Shown here: positions 7,824 through 14,869 of the stretch, piece by piece
How the letters are laid out: each line of letters opens with the position of its first letter
Numbering within the stretch: the stretch's first letter is position 1
Assembly: GCA_003550445.1 (NCBI GenBank)
Contig: PUKG01000117.1
Coordinates: 1-21,250 of the forward strand
Length of the DNA stretch: 21,250 nt
Source: Halobacteroidaceae bacterium
Lineage (GTDB): Bacteria > Bacillota > Halanaerobiia > B1SED10-174
Reading direction: 5' to 3'
Notes under the pieces: model-generated
The model's database searches: none
The model's input: the letters and a program-made list of their open reading frames with translations, nothing else
Told to the model about the DNA's origin: nothing
Made by a program: the position numbers and the translations under genes

Positions 7824-8390
7824 ATGATTTCCACTAACAATTTCCATACGGGATTAACAATTGAAATTGAAGAAGGACTTTGTACAGTAATTGAGTTTTT
7901 GCACGTTAAGCCAGGCAAAGGAAGTGCCTTTGTTCGAACCAAACTAAGAAATATAGAGACTGGAGCGGTTTTCGAAAAAACATTCCGGGCTGGAGAGAAA
8001 GTTAAGAAGGCCCACCTTGATGAAAAAGAAATGGAGTTTCTTTATCAATCCGAGGATCAATTTTTCTTTATGGACAGAGAAACCTTCGAACAAACCGCAA
8101 TTAATGCTGAAGACCTGGGAAAGGATATTATCAAGTTCCTGAAGGAAAACATGGCTTTAAAAGTTAAATATTACCAGGGGCGAGCAATTACTATTGAACT
8201 CCCAACATTTGTTGAACTTGAAGTTACTCAAACAGATCCTGGAGTTAAGGGAAATACAGTTTCCGGGGGAAATAAACCTGCCCAGTTGGAAACTGGAGCA
8301 GAGGTTAATGTCCCTTTATTTATCAACGAAGGTGACATTATTAAAGTTGATACCCGCTCGGGAGAATATATGGAAAGGGTATCAAAATAA
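7824..8390 (+). CDS. efp: Translation elongation factor P
   Basis: This 188-residue protein rescues ribosomes stalled at polyproline. The three OB-like domains are complete. The N-terminal domain carries the loop VKPGKGSAF, with Lys-32 at the position modified in other bacteria. The C-terminal end has the signatures TDPGVKGNTVSGGNKPA, VPLFINEGD and TRSGEY. The ATG at 7824 has GGAGG six bases upstream. No EpmA or EpmB homologue is nearby; Lys-32 with a Bacillus-like loop suggests a Firmicutes-type modification or none. The gene is followed by a strong terminator. Confidence 0.97.
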   Translation: MISTNNFHTGLTIEIEEGLCTVIEFLHVKPGKGSAFVRTKLRNIETGAVFEKTFRAGEKVKKAHLDEKEMEFLYQSEDQFFFMDRETFEQTAINAEDLGKDIIKFLKENMALKVKYYQGRAITIELPTFVELEVTQTDPGVKGNTVSGGNKPAQLETGAEVNVPLFINEGDIIKVDTRSGEYMERVSK

Positions 8391-8411
8391 AATTGAAACA
8401 ATGCCAGCAAA

Positions 8412-8440
8412 GCCCGGGGGAAAACCCCGGGCAATTTTTT
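8412..8440 (+). terminator. Rho-independent terminator after efp
   Basis: GCCCGGGG (8412-8419) pairs with CCCCGGGC (8425-8432) around a five-base GAAAA loop, followed by AATTTTTT. It lies 21 bases after the efp stop and probably ends the pilus-pepP-efp transcript. A second, weaker inverted repeat (TTTTCC, CGGG, GGAAAA) overlaps the T-run and continues to about 8452. Confidence 0.9.
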
Positions 8441-8573
8441 CCCGGGGGAAAAGCGCTTTAGTTAATAGAGGGGATTTTGATTTTTAAAAGGAAAACTGCT
8501 TTTCTTGTAGAATTTAACTTATGTACAGGTCAGAAAAAAGGGAAGCAACAGTTGGAATTCGGAGGTGAAAAAA

Positions 8574-9074
8574 ATGTACCAGCCAGCGCATGATTATGGA
8601 AGTGTTCATATTGCCGATGAGGTAATAGCAATAATTGCAGGGCTTGCTGCTACTGAAATTGAAGGCGTTAAAAGTATGACAGGTGGTTTTGGCGGAGGCC
8701 TGGTTGAACTCCTTGGTAAGAAAAACCTGTCCAAGGGAGTGAAAGTAGAGGTTGGAGAAAAGGAAGCCAAGATCGATTTATACCTGGTTATTGAATACGG
8801 TTCGGTAATTCATGCTGTAGCAACTAAAGTTCAAGAAAACGCCAAAAAAGCCGTTGAGGGAATGACGGGCTTAAAAGTCATGGAGGTCAACGTTTTTATT
8901 ACCGGTATTGATACTCACATGCCCAAAGAAGATGAAGAGGAAGAAGAGGGCAAAGAGAAAAAGGATAAACAGGATCAGGAGGAAACAGACAAGGGCAAAA
9001 AGGAAAAGAAAGGGAAAAAAACAAAAAAAGAAACCCAAGAGAAAAAGGATGAGGAAAAAGATAAAAATAAGTAG
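8574..9074 (+). CDS. Asp23/Gls24 family envelope stress protein with charged tail
   Basis: From ATG 8574 the protein has 166 residues; GGAGGTG at 8561-8567 is six bases upstream, so an in-frame GTG at 8565 lies within the ribosome binding site and is unlikely to be the start. Residues 1-115 are a standard Asp23 domain with YGSVHIADEVIAIIAGLAA, KGVKVEVGEKEAKIDLYLV and VNVFITGI. Asp23 proteins are abundant, membrane-associated through AmaP, and linked to cell-envelope stress. The last 50 residues are an unusual low-complexity Lys/Glu/Asp tail, acidic at first and then strongly basic. The amaP gene follows after 12 bases. Confidence 0.92.
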   Translation: MYQPAHDYGSVHIADEVIAIIAGLAATEIEGVKSMTGGFGGGLVELLGKKNLSKGVKVEVGEKEAKIDLYLVIEYGSVIHAVATKVQENAKKAVEGMTGLKVMEVNVFITGIDTHMPKEDEEEEEGKEKKDKQDQEETDKGKKEKKGKKTKKETQEKKDEEKDKNK

Positions 9075-9086
9075 GGGGGATTAATA

Positions 9087-9785
9087 GTGGGCTTCTTTTA
9101 TAAAGCAGTTCAGTTTATTGTTCTTATTGTTATTACCCTGTTCAGTCTTTTATTAAGCTTTCACTTTTTTGGCTTTATTTCCCCTGACACATATGATTAT
9201 TTCCTTAGGACCCTTTATGAAAATTACCTTGCCGGTGCAATCGCCTTGGGTGTCTTTCTCCTTGGGGTTTTAAGCCTTCTTCCTTACTTTTTAAGAACCG
9301 AACCCAGAAATACCGTGGTTCGGGATGGAAAGACCGGGGCAATTAGGGTTTCCCTGGATGCCGTTGAAGGACTTATCTATCGTTTTGTTTCCCGGCAGGA
9401 GGGAGTAAAAGAGGTAAAAACCGTACTTAAGCCTGTTGAAGGCGGCCTTTTTATTCGACTGAAAATTGGAGTTTGTCCGCATCAGGAAATTCCTGATCTG
9501 GTTAATGATATCCAGGATTCTCTAAAAGAGTATGTTAACCAGGTAGTCGGGGTAAAGGTTGACAGAATAGAGACCATTGTCCACAGCATAGAGGATGAAG
9601 AAAAAAATAGCTTTAAGCGGAAGCACGTAGAACCAAAAAAGGAAAAGACTCCAAAAGAAGAAGAAAAGATTAAAACAAATAATTTTGAACAAAAAGAAAT
9701 GGAAGAAATGTGGCCTGAAGAAGAACTTGTGGAAGAGGAAATAAAGGAAGATACAGAGGAGAAAAAACCGGATAAAGATTTCTAA
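9087..9785 (+). CDS. amaP: Alkaline shock response membrane anchor protein AmaP
   Basis: The 232-residue protein starts at a GTG with GGGGGGA six bases upstream. Two membrane segments (about residues 7-30 and 47-67) form the N-terminal hairpin. They are followed by the conserved cytoplasmic region beginning NTVVRDGKTGAIRVSLDA and ending near VDRIETIVHSIED. AmaP anchors Asp23 to the membrane in Staphylococcus aureus, and adjacency to asp23 supports the same role here. The C-terminal 70 residues are a low-complexity charged tail, Lys-rich first and then Glu-rich. Confidence 0.9.
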   Translation: MGFFYKAVQFIVLIVITLFSLLLSFHFFGFISPDTYDYFLRTLYENYLAGAIALGVFLLGVLSLLPYFLRTEPRNTVVRDGKTGAIRVSLDAVEGLIYRFVSRQEGVKEVKTVLKPVEGGLFIRLKIGVCPHQEIPDLVNDIQDSLKEYVNQVVGVKVDRIETIVHSIEDEEKNSFKRKHVEPKKEKTPKEEEKIKTNNFEQKEMEEMWPEEELVEEEIKEDTEEKKPDKDF

Positions 9786-9795
9786 TTATATTATA

Positions 9796-9830
9796 AGGAG
9801 AACCCCGGGTAATTTCTCCTGTTTTTCTTT
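9796..9830 (+). terminator. Probable terminator after amaP
   Basis: AGGAGAA (9796-9802) pairs with TTCTCCT (9814-9820) around an 11-base loop containing CCCGGG, followed by GTTTTTCTTTTCC. The stem is short and of modest GC content, so it may attenuate rather than fully stop transcription into nusB. Confidence 0.6.
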
Positions 9831-9885
9831 TCCTCTGCTCCAGGATTAACTTTTTCCAGCCGGTAGTAAGAAGGTGAGTTTAGTT

Positions 9886-10296
9886 TTGGCAACTATAATA
9901 AGTAGAAGACAACAGAGAGAATGGGCCGTTCAGGTGCTTTACCTTATGGGCTATGCAGATTATAGCTTTGAGCAGGCCTGGGATAATTTTTTGCAACTTG
10001 AACCGGAAGCTGAAAAAGCTTTATATACTCAGGAACTGGTCAGAGGGGTTTTAAAAAACAGGGAAGAACTTGATATAAAAATAAAAGAAATCCTTTCCAA
10101 ATGGAGATTGGAAAGGTTGTCCCGGGTTGATTTGAATATAATCCGCCTTGGTCTTTTTGAAATGAAGTACTGTCCTGATGTTCCTGAGGCCGTTGCAGTT
10201 GATGAAGCAATCGAACTGGGCAAAGCCTTTGGGGGCGAGGAATCAGGCAAATTTATTAATGGATTGCTTGGTCGTTTTTTTGAAAAGCAGGACTAA
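9886..10296 (+). CDS. nusB: Transcription antitermination factor NusB
   Basis: The 136-residue protein is all-helical, with the family features SRRQQREWAVQVLYLM at the start, LVRGVLKNREELD in the middle and the C-terminal signature VDEAIELGKAFGGEESGKFINGLL. NusB binds boxA RNA with NusE (S10) in rRNA antitermination. I chose the TTG at 9886 because AAGAAGGTGA ends eight bases upstream; an in-frame GTG at 9874 lies inside that ribosome binding site. The asp23-amaP-nusB order is as in other Firmicutes. Confidence 0.94.
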   Translation: MATIISRRQQREWAVQVLYLMGYADYSFEQAWDNFLQLEPEAEKALYTQELVRGVLKNREELDIKIKEILSKWRLERLSRVDLNIIRLGLFEMKYCPDVPEAVAVDEAIELGKAFGGEESGKFINGLLGRFFEKQD

Positions 10297-10315
10297 AATG
10301 TGCCTGCTTTTTTTA
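10283..10315. terminator. Terminator between convergent nusB and AbrB-family gene
   Basis: AAAAGCAGG (10283-10291) pairs with CCTGCTTTT (10303-10311) around an 11-base loop, and a T-run continues to 10314. The stem starts inside the last codons of nusB, and the T-run contains the stop of the opposite gene. It should work well on the plus strand; on the minus strand the T-run is only four bases, so activity there is weaker. Confidence 0.7.
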
Positions 10316-11371
10316 ATAAAGGAGCATGAAAACAAAAGGAAGAATTAGTTTTAATACCATTAAGCGTGATAGATGCATTAAAGAAATGGAAACGGGATTT
10401 CGGTTTTCCTGTAAAGCAAGGGCTGTCATTATTGTAAATCCGGCAGGGGCAGCCGCAAGGTAAGCCGAGATAGGGTCCCAACCGGCAAAACGGTGAATGA
10501 GAAAGGCTATAAAAAGTGAACTGCCAAGGATAAGAATTATTGATAAAATCAGGGGAATAAAAATTTCAATACTCAAAAGTGGAGCCAGGGTTGTAGCGTC
10601 AACCCTATCTGCAATCATGACTCCGATTCCAATAAGAAACCAGCTTAAAAGATAATGGGGAGGGTGAAATACCGGCAAACGAAAACGGGCGCTAAGAACC
10701 ATAAAAATTATTGCCCCTACAAGGGCCCCGGCGGGGATCTGGGCTAGATGGCTTAAAAATCCTACAATTGCCGCTCCCCCAACAGTAAATATGATAGAAC
10801 CAGGGGAGTTATTTTTTTTGAAAGAAACCTTTTTCTTTTCTTTAGGTTGATTTTGTTCGGGAGGGGGCTCGGGGAATTTTATTTTAAGCCACTTTAAAGC
10901 TACGGGGAAAAGCATAAGGGTAATTATTAATCTTGTAATGTGAAAGAAAATAACGACTACAGGATCAGCATCGGTTGCTACCGCAAGAACTGTCATTTCT
11001 GGAAGCCCGCCCACACTTGAAGAGAGAATTGCTGTGTTCAGGTCAAGGGTTGTCAGGGAGGTAATTATGTAACCGGAGACAAAGGCAAGACTCAGGGCCC
11101 AGATGGATACGATAATAGCGGGTTTGGTAATCCCTTCCAGGGATTGGCTGGTTTCTTCGTTAAAACGTGCTCCTACCATCAACCCAATAGCAACCTGGAT
11201 TATCAGGGCACTGGCTTCAGGAAGGTTGGGAAGAGGAACTCCAATTAGACGCAAGGTAGTAAGGAAAATGAGGCTTCCCAGGACAGGTGCTGCCGGAAGA
11301 CGTATTTTTTTCCCCAAGAAACTTCCAATTATCCCTAATGCAAATAGTAGTAAGACCTCTAAAAAAACCAT
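10313..11371 (-). CDS. AbrB-family integral membrane protein (putative transporter)
   Basis: The 352-residue, very hydrophobic protein has two repeated halves. Each starts with a short pattern of the AbrB duplication family: GSFLGKKIRLPAAPVLGSL near residue 16 and GFLSHLAQIPAGALVGAII near residue 207. A conserved SSVGGLPEMTVLAVATDAD lies near residue 117. The family was named after an ammonia monooxygenase regulator but is membrane-embedded; its substrate is poorly established. About ten membrane helices can be counted, with a charged cytoplasmic loop (PPPEQNQPKEKKK) near residue 172 separating the halves. The minus-strand ATG has AGGAGGGG four bases upstream. It is monocistronic and convergent with nusB. 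Confidence 0.85.
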   Translation of the reverse strand: MVFLEVLLLFALGIIGSFLGKKIRLPAAPVLGSLIFLTTLRLIGVPLPNLPEASALIIQVAIGLMVGARFNEETSQSLEGITKPAIIVSIWALSLAFVSGYIITSLTTLDLNTAILSSSVGGLPEMTVLAVATDADPVVVIFFHITRLIITLMLFPVALKWLKIKFPEPPPEQNQPKEKKKVSFKKNNSPGSIIFTVGGAAIVGFLSHLAQIPAGALVGAIIFMVLSARFRLPVFHPPHYLLSWFLIGIGVMIADRVDATTLAPLLSIEIFIPLILSIILILGSSLFIAFLIHRFAGWDPISAYLAAAPAGFTIMTALALQENRNPVSISLMHLSRLMVLKLILPFVFMLLY

Positions 11372-11576
11372 GCTGCCCCTCCTAACTGTTGAAATACTCC
11401 GATAATTTTCCCCGGGAAAAAGCCTTTAATAGATTCTTTTCCCTTTTTTTTGTGTTCTTCCTCCTTTTTGATTGTATTTGGATAAAGAAATTGGCTGAGA
11501 GATCAGGTGTGGGTTTTTTGGGGAGGAAAAATAACTCGGAATAAAGAAGTTTAAAAATGAAGCCGGGGGGGTTTTT
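11372..11576. other. Divergent intergenic region with a palindrome
   Basis: These 205 bases separate the minus-strand AbrB-family gene from the plus-strand small-protein group, so promoters for both should lie here, but I see no good sigma-A match in either direction. At 11406-11420 there is a near-perfect palindrome, TTTTCCC-C-GGGAAAA, about 35 bases from the AbrB start codon; it could be an operator. A 30-codon GTG frame at 11452 has no ribosome binding site. Confidence 0.45.
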
Positions 11577-11723
11577 GTGCCGGGGATAAATTTTTTTCGC
11601 CGTTTGTTAGAGCAAGAGAGGGAGCGGAACCCAAATGAAACAATTTCCAGGATTAAGTTTGGGATAATTTGGCTCGCGATTTTATTTCTACTATTATTTT
11701 TTGTGACCCGGTTTTCGGGTTAA
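11577..11723 (+). CDS. Small single-span membrane protein, 48 residues
   Basis: The frame starts at GTG 11577, preceded by GGGGGGG, and encodes a charged N-terminal half (NFFRRLLEQERERNPNE) followed by one membrane helix (about residues 28-44, including WLAILFLLLFFV) and a short tail. It ends 15 bases before the next ATG, whose ribosome binding site AAGGAAGG directly follows the stop. That tight spacing and the clear amphipathic-then-hydrophobic layout support a real gene. I recognise no family. The start is the weak point, since no other start lies upstream in this frame. Confidence 0.6.
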   Translation: MPGINFFRRLLEQERERNPNETISRIKFGIIWLAILFLLLFFVTRFSG

Positions 11724-11738
11724 AAGGAAGGAATTTAA

Positions 11739-12452
11739 ATGTTGTTTAAAACCAAAAAAGCCAAATGGATTTTTTATATTTCCATAGTTTTAATAATCTT
11801 AATTTTTGTTTTGATTAGGGATTCTGGATATGTTCCTCAAGCCTATAGCTTACATCTTATATCCCGGGAAGACCGAGGGCAGAGGCTGGTAATTTTTGAA
11901 GAAGAAGGGGAGTTTGTTAAACCCCTTTGGGAAAGGGCATCCTTTTTTGCCGATCGAGGGGTTCAAAGAGAAAATGATATTTCTTTGGAAGATTATTATT
12001 TTGAAATATATTTTTCCGAGGGGCAGAACCTTTTAGCCCAGAAAGGCCGGTTCGTGGTATACCCTAACCGATTAATTGTTGACGGTGAAGAGATGTTAAT
12101 TGATGCAGGAGATTTTTTCGCTTTTTGCCAACAGGTTATTCAAAGCAGGAGAGCTTTATTTTCCCTGCTTGGAAATGCTGAAAGTGTTGGGCTAAAGGAT
12201 CCAGATGAGGAAAAAGAAAAAGAATTAAGCAGGGATGAAGTTGATGAACTATTAAAAGCATTGGAGGGTTTAAGTGATGGAGAAAAAGGGAACGCTCCAA
12301 TTGAAGAAGAAACGAAATATAAAGTTATTATTCCCGAAGGAGAAATTTTCCTTCAATTTGATAATAGCCTGATTTTTTCCTTCTGGGGAGGGTACTGGCA
12401 TTACTCAGGAGCAGAAAAACTTGAGGATTTTTTTGATGAAATAAAGATTTAG
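11739..12452 (+). CDS. Unrecognised membrane-anchored protein, 237 residues
   Basis: The N-terminus is a basic segment (MLFKTKKAKW) and one membrane helix (about residues 10-26), then a soluble domain of about 210 residues, most likely exported. The region to about residue 128 looks beta-rich. It is followed by a helical, highly acidic stretch (about 150-200, with KDPDEEKEKELSRDEVDELLK) and a C-terminal segment with FSFWGGYWHYSGAEKLEDFF. I recognise no domain. It lies 15 bases after the small membrane protein and 15 bases before the antiporter gene, so these three are probably co-transcribed. Confidence 0.8.
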   Translation: MLFKTKKAKWIFYISIVLIILIFVLIRDSGYVPQAYSLHLISREDRGQRLVIFEEEGEFVKPLWERASFFADRGVQRENDISLEDYYFEIYFSEGQNLLAQKGRFVVYPNRLIVDGEEMLIDAGDFFAFCQQVIQSRRALFSLLGNAESVGLKDPDEEKEKELSRDEVDELLKALEGLSDGEKGNAPIEEETKYKVIIPEGEIFLQFDNSLIFSFWGGYWHYSGAEKLEDFFDEIKI

Positions 12453-12467
12453 CTAGGAGAGAGAGAA

Positions 12468-13436
12468 ATGGCTCAAACTTTATTCTGGTTTTTCATCGGT
12501 CTGGGTCTTTTAATTAAGGGAGGAGATTTTTTTGTTACCTCAAGTGTTAACCTGGCCCGAATTTTAAGAATTCCCCGGATGATAATTGGGGGGACTCTGG
12601 TTAGTATTGCAACTACCCTGCCTGAACTTCTTGTTACTGCCACCGCAAGTTTTCAAGGTAATCCCCAACTGGCAATTGGAAATGCTGTTGGATCTGTGAT
12701 TGCAAACACCGGGTTTATTGTTGGATTTACTGCTTTAATCAGAGCAGTTTATGTTAGGAGCCGGGACTTTTTAATTTCAGCATGGGTAATGCTGGGGTCT
12801 GGTATTTTATTAAGTATTTTAATTATTGATGGGTTTGTTCCCCGTTGGGGGGGTATCCTATTGCTTGTAACAGGCTCCTTTTACTTAGCAGTTGACCTGA
12901 TTCGAAATTACCGTATTAACACTAAAGAAAAATCAACCAAGGAATCCGGAGTGGAAAATCCGGAAAAACCAGGATCTGCTTTGAATAGTTTTTTGTTTTT
13001 TGTTTTAGGAGCTGTAATGGTTGTTTTGGGTAGCCGGTTTTTGGTTAATTCAAGCCTGGAAATTGCCGAATTTTTTAATTTATCAACTCTTTTTGTAGGG
13101 TTGACAATTATTGCAATTGGGACCTCCCTTCCAGAATTAACCACCGCTGTTGTTTCAATGCGAAGGGGGGTTGTTGATCTTTCTCTGGGGAACGTTGTAG
13201 GGGCAAACATTCTTGGATTAACATGGGTTTCAGGAATAGCAGCTACCATAAACCCATTTTACCTGGAAGGATTAGGAGATGTTCTTAGTCTTCTGGCAAT
13301 GCTCATTTTTATTATTTTGCTTCTGGTTATGGGCTTTACTCATTCCCAGATTTCAAGAAGGGAAGGTTTTTTCCTTTTGTTATTATATTTTTTCTACATA
13401 CTGGGCGCTTACCAGATGGGGTTAATAGCAGGGTAG
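12468..13436 (+). CDS. Na+/Ca2+ exchanger-family antiporter (CaCA, YrbG-like)
   Basis: The 322-residue protein has the two inverted alpha repeats of the CaCA superfamily. Repeat one (about residues 41-83) has IATTLPELLVTATAS and GNAVGSVIANTGF. Repeat two (about 210-255) has IGTSLPELTTAVVS and GNVVGANILGL. The Glu residues in the LPE motifs and the Asn residues in GN are the ion-binding positions. About ten membrane helices are present, with a hydrophilic central loop (about 145-170). Ion specificity cannot be read from the sequence. GGAGAGAG precedes the ATG. Confidence 0.92.
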   Translation: MAQTLFWFFIGLGLLIKGGDFFVTSSVNLARILRIPRMIIGGTLVSIATTLPELLVTATASFQGNPQLAIGNAVGSVIANTGFIVGFTALIRAVYVRSRDFLISAWVMLGSGILLSILIIDGFVPRWGGILLLVTGSFYLAVDLIRNYRINTKEKSTKESGVENPEKPGSALNSFLFFVLGAVMVVLGSRFLVNSSLEIAEFFNLSTLFVGLTIIAIGTSLPELTTAVVSMRRGVVDLSLGNVVGANILGLTWVSGIAATINPFYLEGLGDVLSLLAMLIFIILLLVMGFTHSQISRREGFFLLLLYFFYILGAYQMGLIAG

Positions 13437-13445
13437 GAGGAAACA

Positions 13446-14837
13446 ATGAAAAAAATAATTTTAACCTTGACTATATTTTTAATTATGTCTTCCCCCGTTT
13501 TGGGGGCAGCAGAACTTCATACCTGGGAGGATATAACCGGTTTGGAAGGGGGTCATGGGTCAACAAAGGTTATTTTGATCCATGGTTTTCAACCCGGGGT
13601 TTTTACTGACGGCCTTTTAAGAACAATCCCGGTGGAGAACTGGAGTAACATGGGCAGGGCTATTATTGACAATGAAAAATTAGCCCCGGAAGTAGAGCTT
13701 TTTGTGTTTTTGTATCAACCATATTTTGATGATATTTCCTCAATTGCCGATAAATTGAAGCAGGAAATGGATAAATTGGGAATCAGGGACAAAGAAACCG
13801 TTTTTATTTCCCATAGTATGGGGGGGTTAGTTGCCCGCCATTATACTAACTATCTGGAAGGTTTTAAGACAGTCAAAGGGATATTTACCCTGGGGACTCC
13901 CCACATGGGGATCCCCTTGCCCTTTGTTTCAGAAAATTTAACTGTAAGCCCCGCTGTAATGGACATGCAGGGGACGAAATGTCTTCTGGAAAGGTATGGG
14001 TTTTTTGGAAGTAATGATGGTAGCTATATTCAGGAGTTAAATAGAGTTGAAAAATATGCCGACCGCTATTTTACTTTTTCCGGAAGGCTTGATCCAGATG
14101 CAACAAGGAATTTTTTCTCTTATGTTGGAGAAGCTTATTATCAGTTAATATCCTCACTGAGAGTTCCGGGGGACGGAATTGTATCAAACTATAGTTCTCG
14201 CCTTGAGGGAGCTAATAATTTTCCTCCTATTGAGGGGGTTTACCACCACGACCTTTACCAAAACGAAATTATAATTTCCAGGGTAATTTCAGGCCTGGAA
14301 GGGATATTGCTGGGGGAAGAATTTCCAGTTATGGGTAAAATAATAGGGGAAGCAGGGGAGGCCCTTGAAGGGATCAGGGTTCAGGTTGGAAAGGAAATAA
14401 TGTATTCTGATAACCAGGGGGTTTTCGGTACAGATAAAAAGTTTGAATTTGGGACCAAAATCAAACCAGAAACAAAAGAAGGTAAAAGCAATTTCCCCAT
14501 ATACCAAATGGTTGATGGCCGGGAGGGGATGTATGAGTTTTCCCAAAAAGAAACTCATTCCCTTGGGGGAACCGTCAGGACCATTTTTTCGGATAATGAT
14601 CCTGAAGGTAGCATTTTGATTTTAAGTAGCGTGGAAAATGACCTGGATTTTTTTAAAACAGAAATTAAGGAAAAAGGATCCTTCTTTATTGAAAATGTCC
14701 CTTCGGGAACCTATCGGTTCCTCCTTTATAATATCAATGGGCAGGGTTTATCCTTCCGGGAATTTAAGGTGAGGGAGAATAAGTTGGAAATGGAAATCAA
14801 TTTTTTCCATTTATTTAATAATAACAATAATAATTGA
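13446..14837 (+). CDS. Secreted alpha/beta hydrolase (lipase/PGAP1-like esterase) with C-terminal beta domains
   Basis: The 463-residue protein begins with a signal peptide (about 1-21, ending VLGA). The hydrolase domain (about 38-285) shows VILIHGFQPG (oxyanion region, His-46), the nucleophile elbow SHSMGG with Ser-124, PGDGIVS with candidate Asp-243, and YHHDLY with candidate catalytic His-267 or His-268. The LGTPHMG motif follows the nucleophile, as in triacylglycerol lipases and PGAP1-like proteins. Two beta-sandwich segments resembling carboxypeptidase regulatory-like repeats follow (about 296-345 and 375-455). The protein ends with six Asn. The substrate is unknown; an extracytoplasmic ester is likely. 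Nine bases separate it from the antiporter gene. Confidence 0.85.
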   Translation: MKKIILTLTIFLIMSSPVLGAAELHTWEDITGLEGGHGSTKVILIHGFQPGVFTDGLLRTIPVENWSNMGRAIIDNEKLAPEVELFVFLYQPYFDDISSIADKLKQEMDKLGIRDKETVFISHSMGGLVARHYTNYLEGFKTVKGIFTLGTPHMGIPLPFVSENLTVSPAVMDMQGTKCLLERYGFFGSNDGSYIQELNRVEKYADRYFTFSGRLDPDATRNFFSYVGEAYYQLISSLRVPGDGIVSNYSSRLEGANNFPPIEGVYHHDLYQNEIIISRVISGLEGILLGEEFPVMGKIIGEAGEALEGIRVQVGKEIMYSDNQGVFGTDKKFEFGTKIKPETKEGKSNFPIYQMVDGREGMYEFSQKETHSLGGTVRTIFSDNDPEGSILILSSVENDLDFFKTEIKEKGSFFIENVPSGTYRFLLYNINGQGLSFREFKVRENKLEMEINFFHLFNNNNNN

Positions 14838-14869
14838 GCAGGGTTAGCCTGGAGGAGGTTTTTCAAAAT

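Noticed and set aside
7484..7942. Minus-strand open frame of 152 codons across the end of pepP and start of efp
   Set aside because: It is antisense to two clearly conserved genes, has no ribosome binding site and no recognisable protein features; a shadow frame.
8196..8487. Plus-strand frame overlapping the end of efp and running through its terminator
   Set aside because: It is out of frame with efp and passes through a strong hairpin terminator; no independent start signal.
8477..8513. TTGATT and TAGAAT as a promoter for asp23
   Set aside because: The spacing is 25 bases, too long for sigma-A; no better pair was found, so I did not list a promoter there.
391..11420. Frequent CCCGGG sites as a dispersed repeat family
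   Set aside because: Most lie within coding sequence and differ in their flanks; probably a codon and hairpin bias rather than a repeat element.
11493..11500. GGCTGAGA, the core of a thiamine (TPP) riboswitch
   Set aside because: The rest of the THI box (ACCTGA, TAATACC and the closing helices) is absent, and the downstream genes have no link to thiamine.
11452..11544. 30-codon frame in the divergent region
   Set aside because: It has no Shine-Dalgarno sequence (only a T-tract precedes it) and no pattern suggesting a protein.
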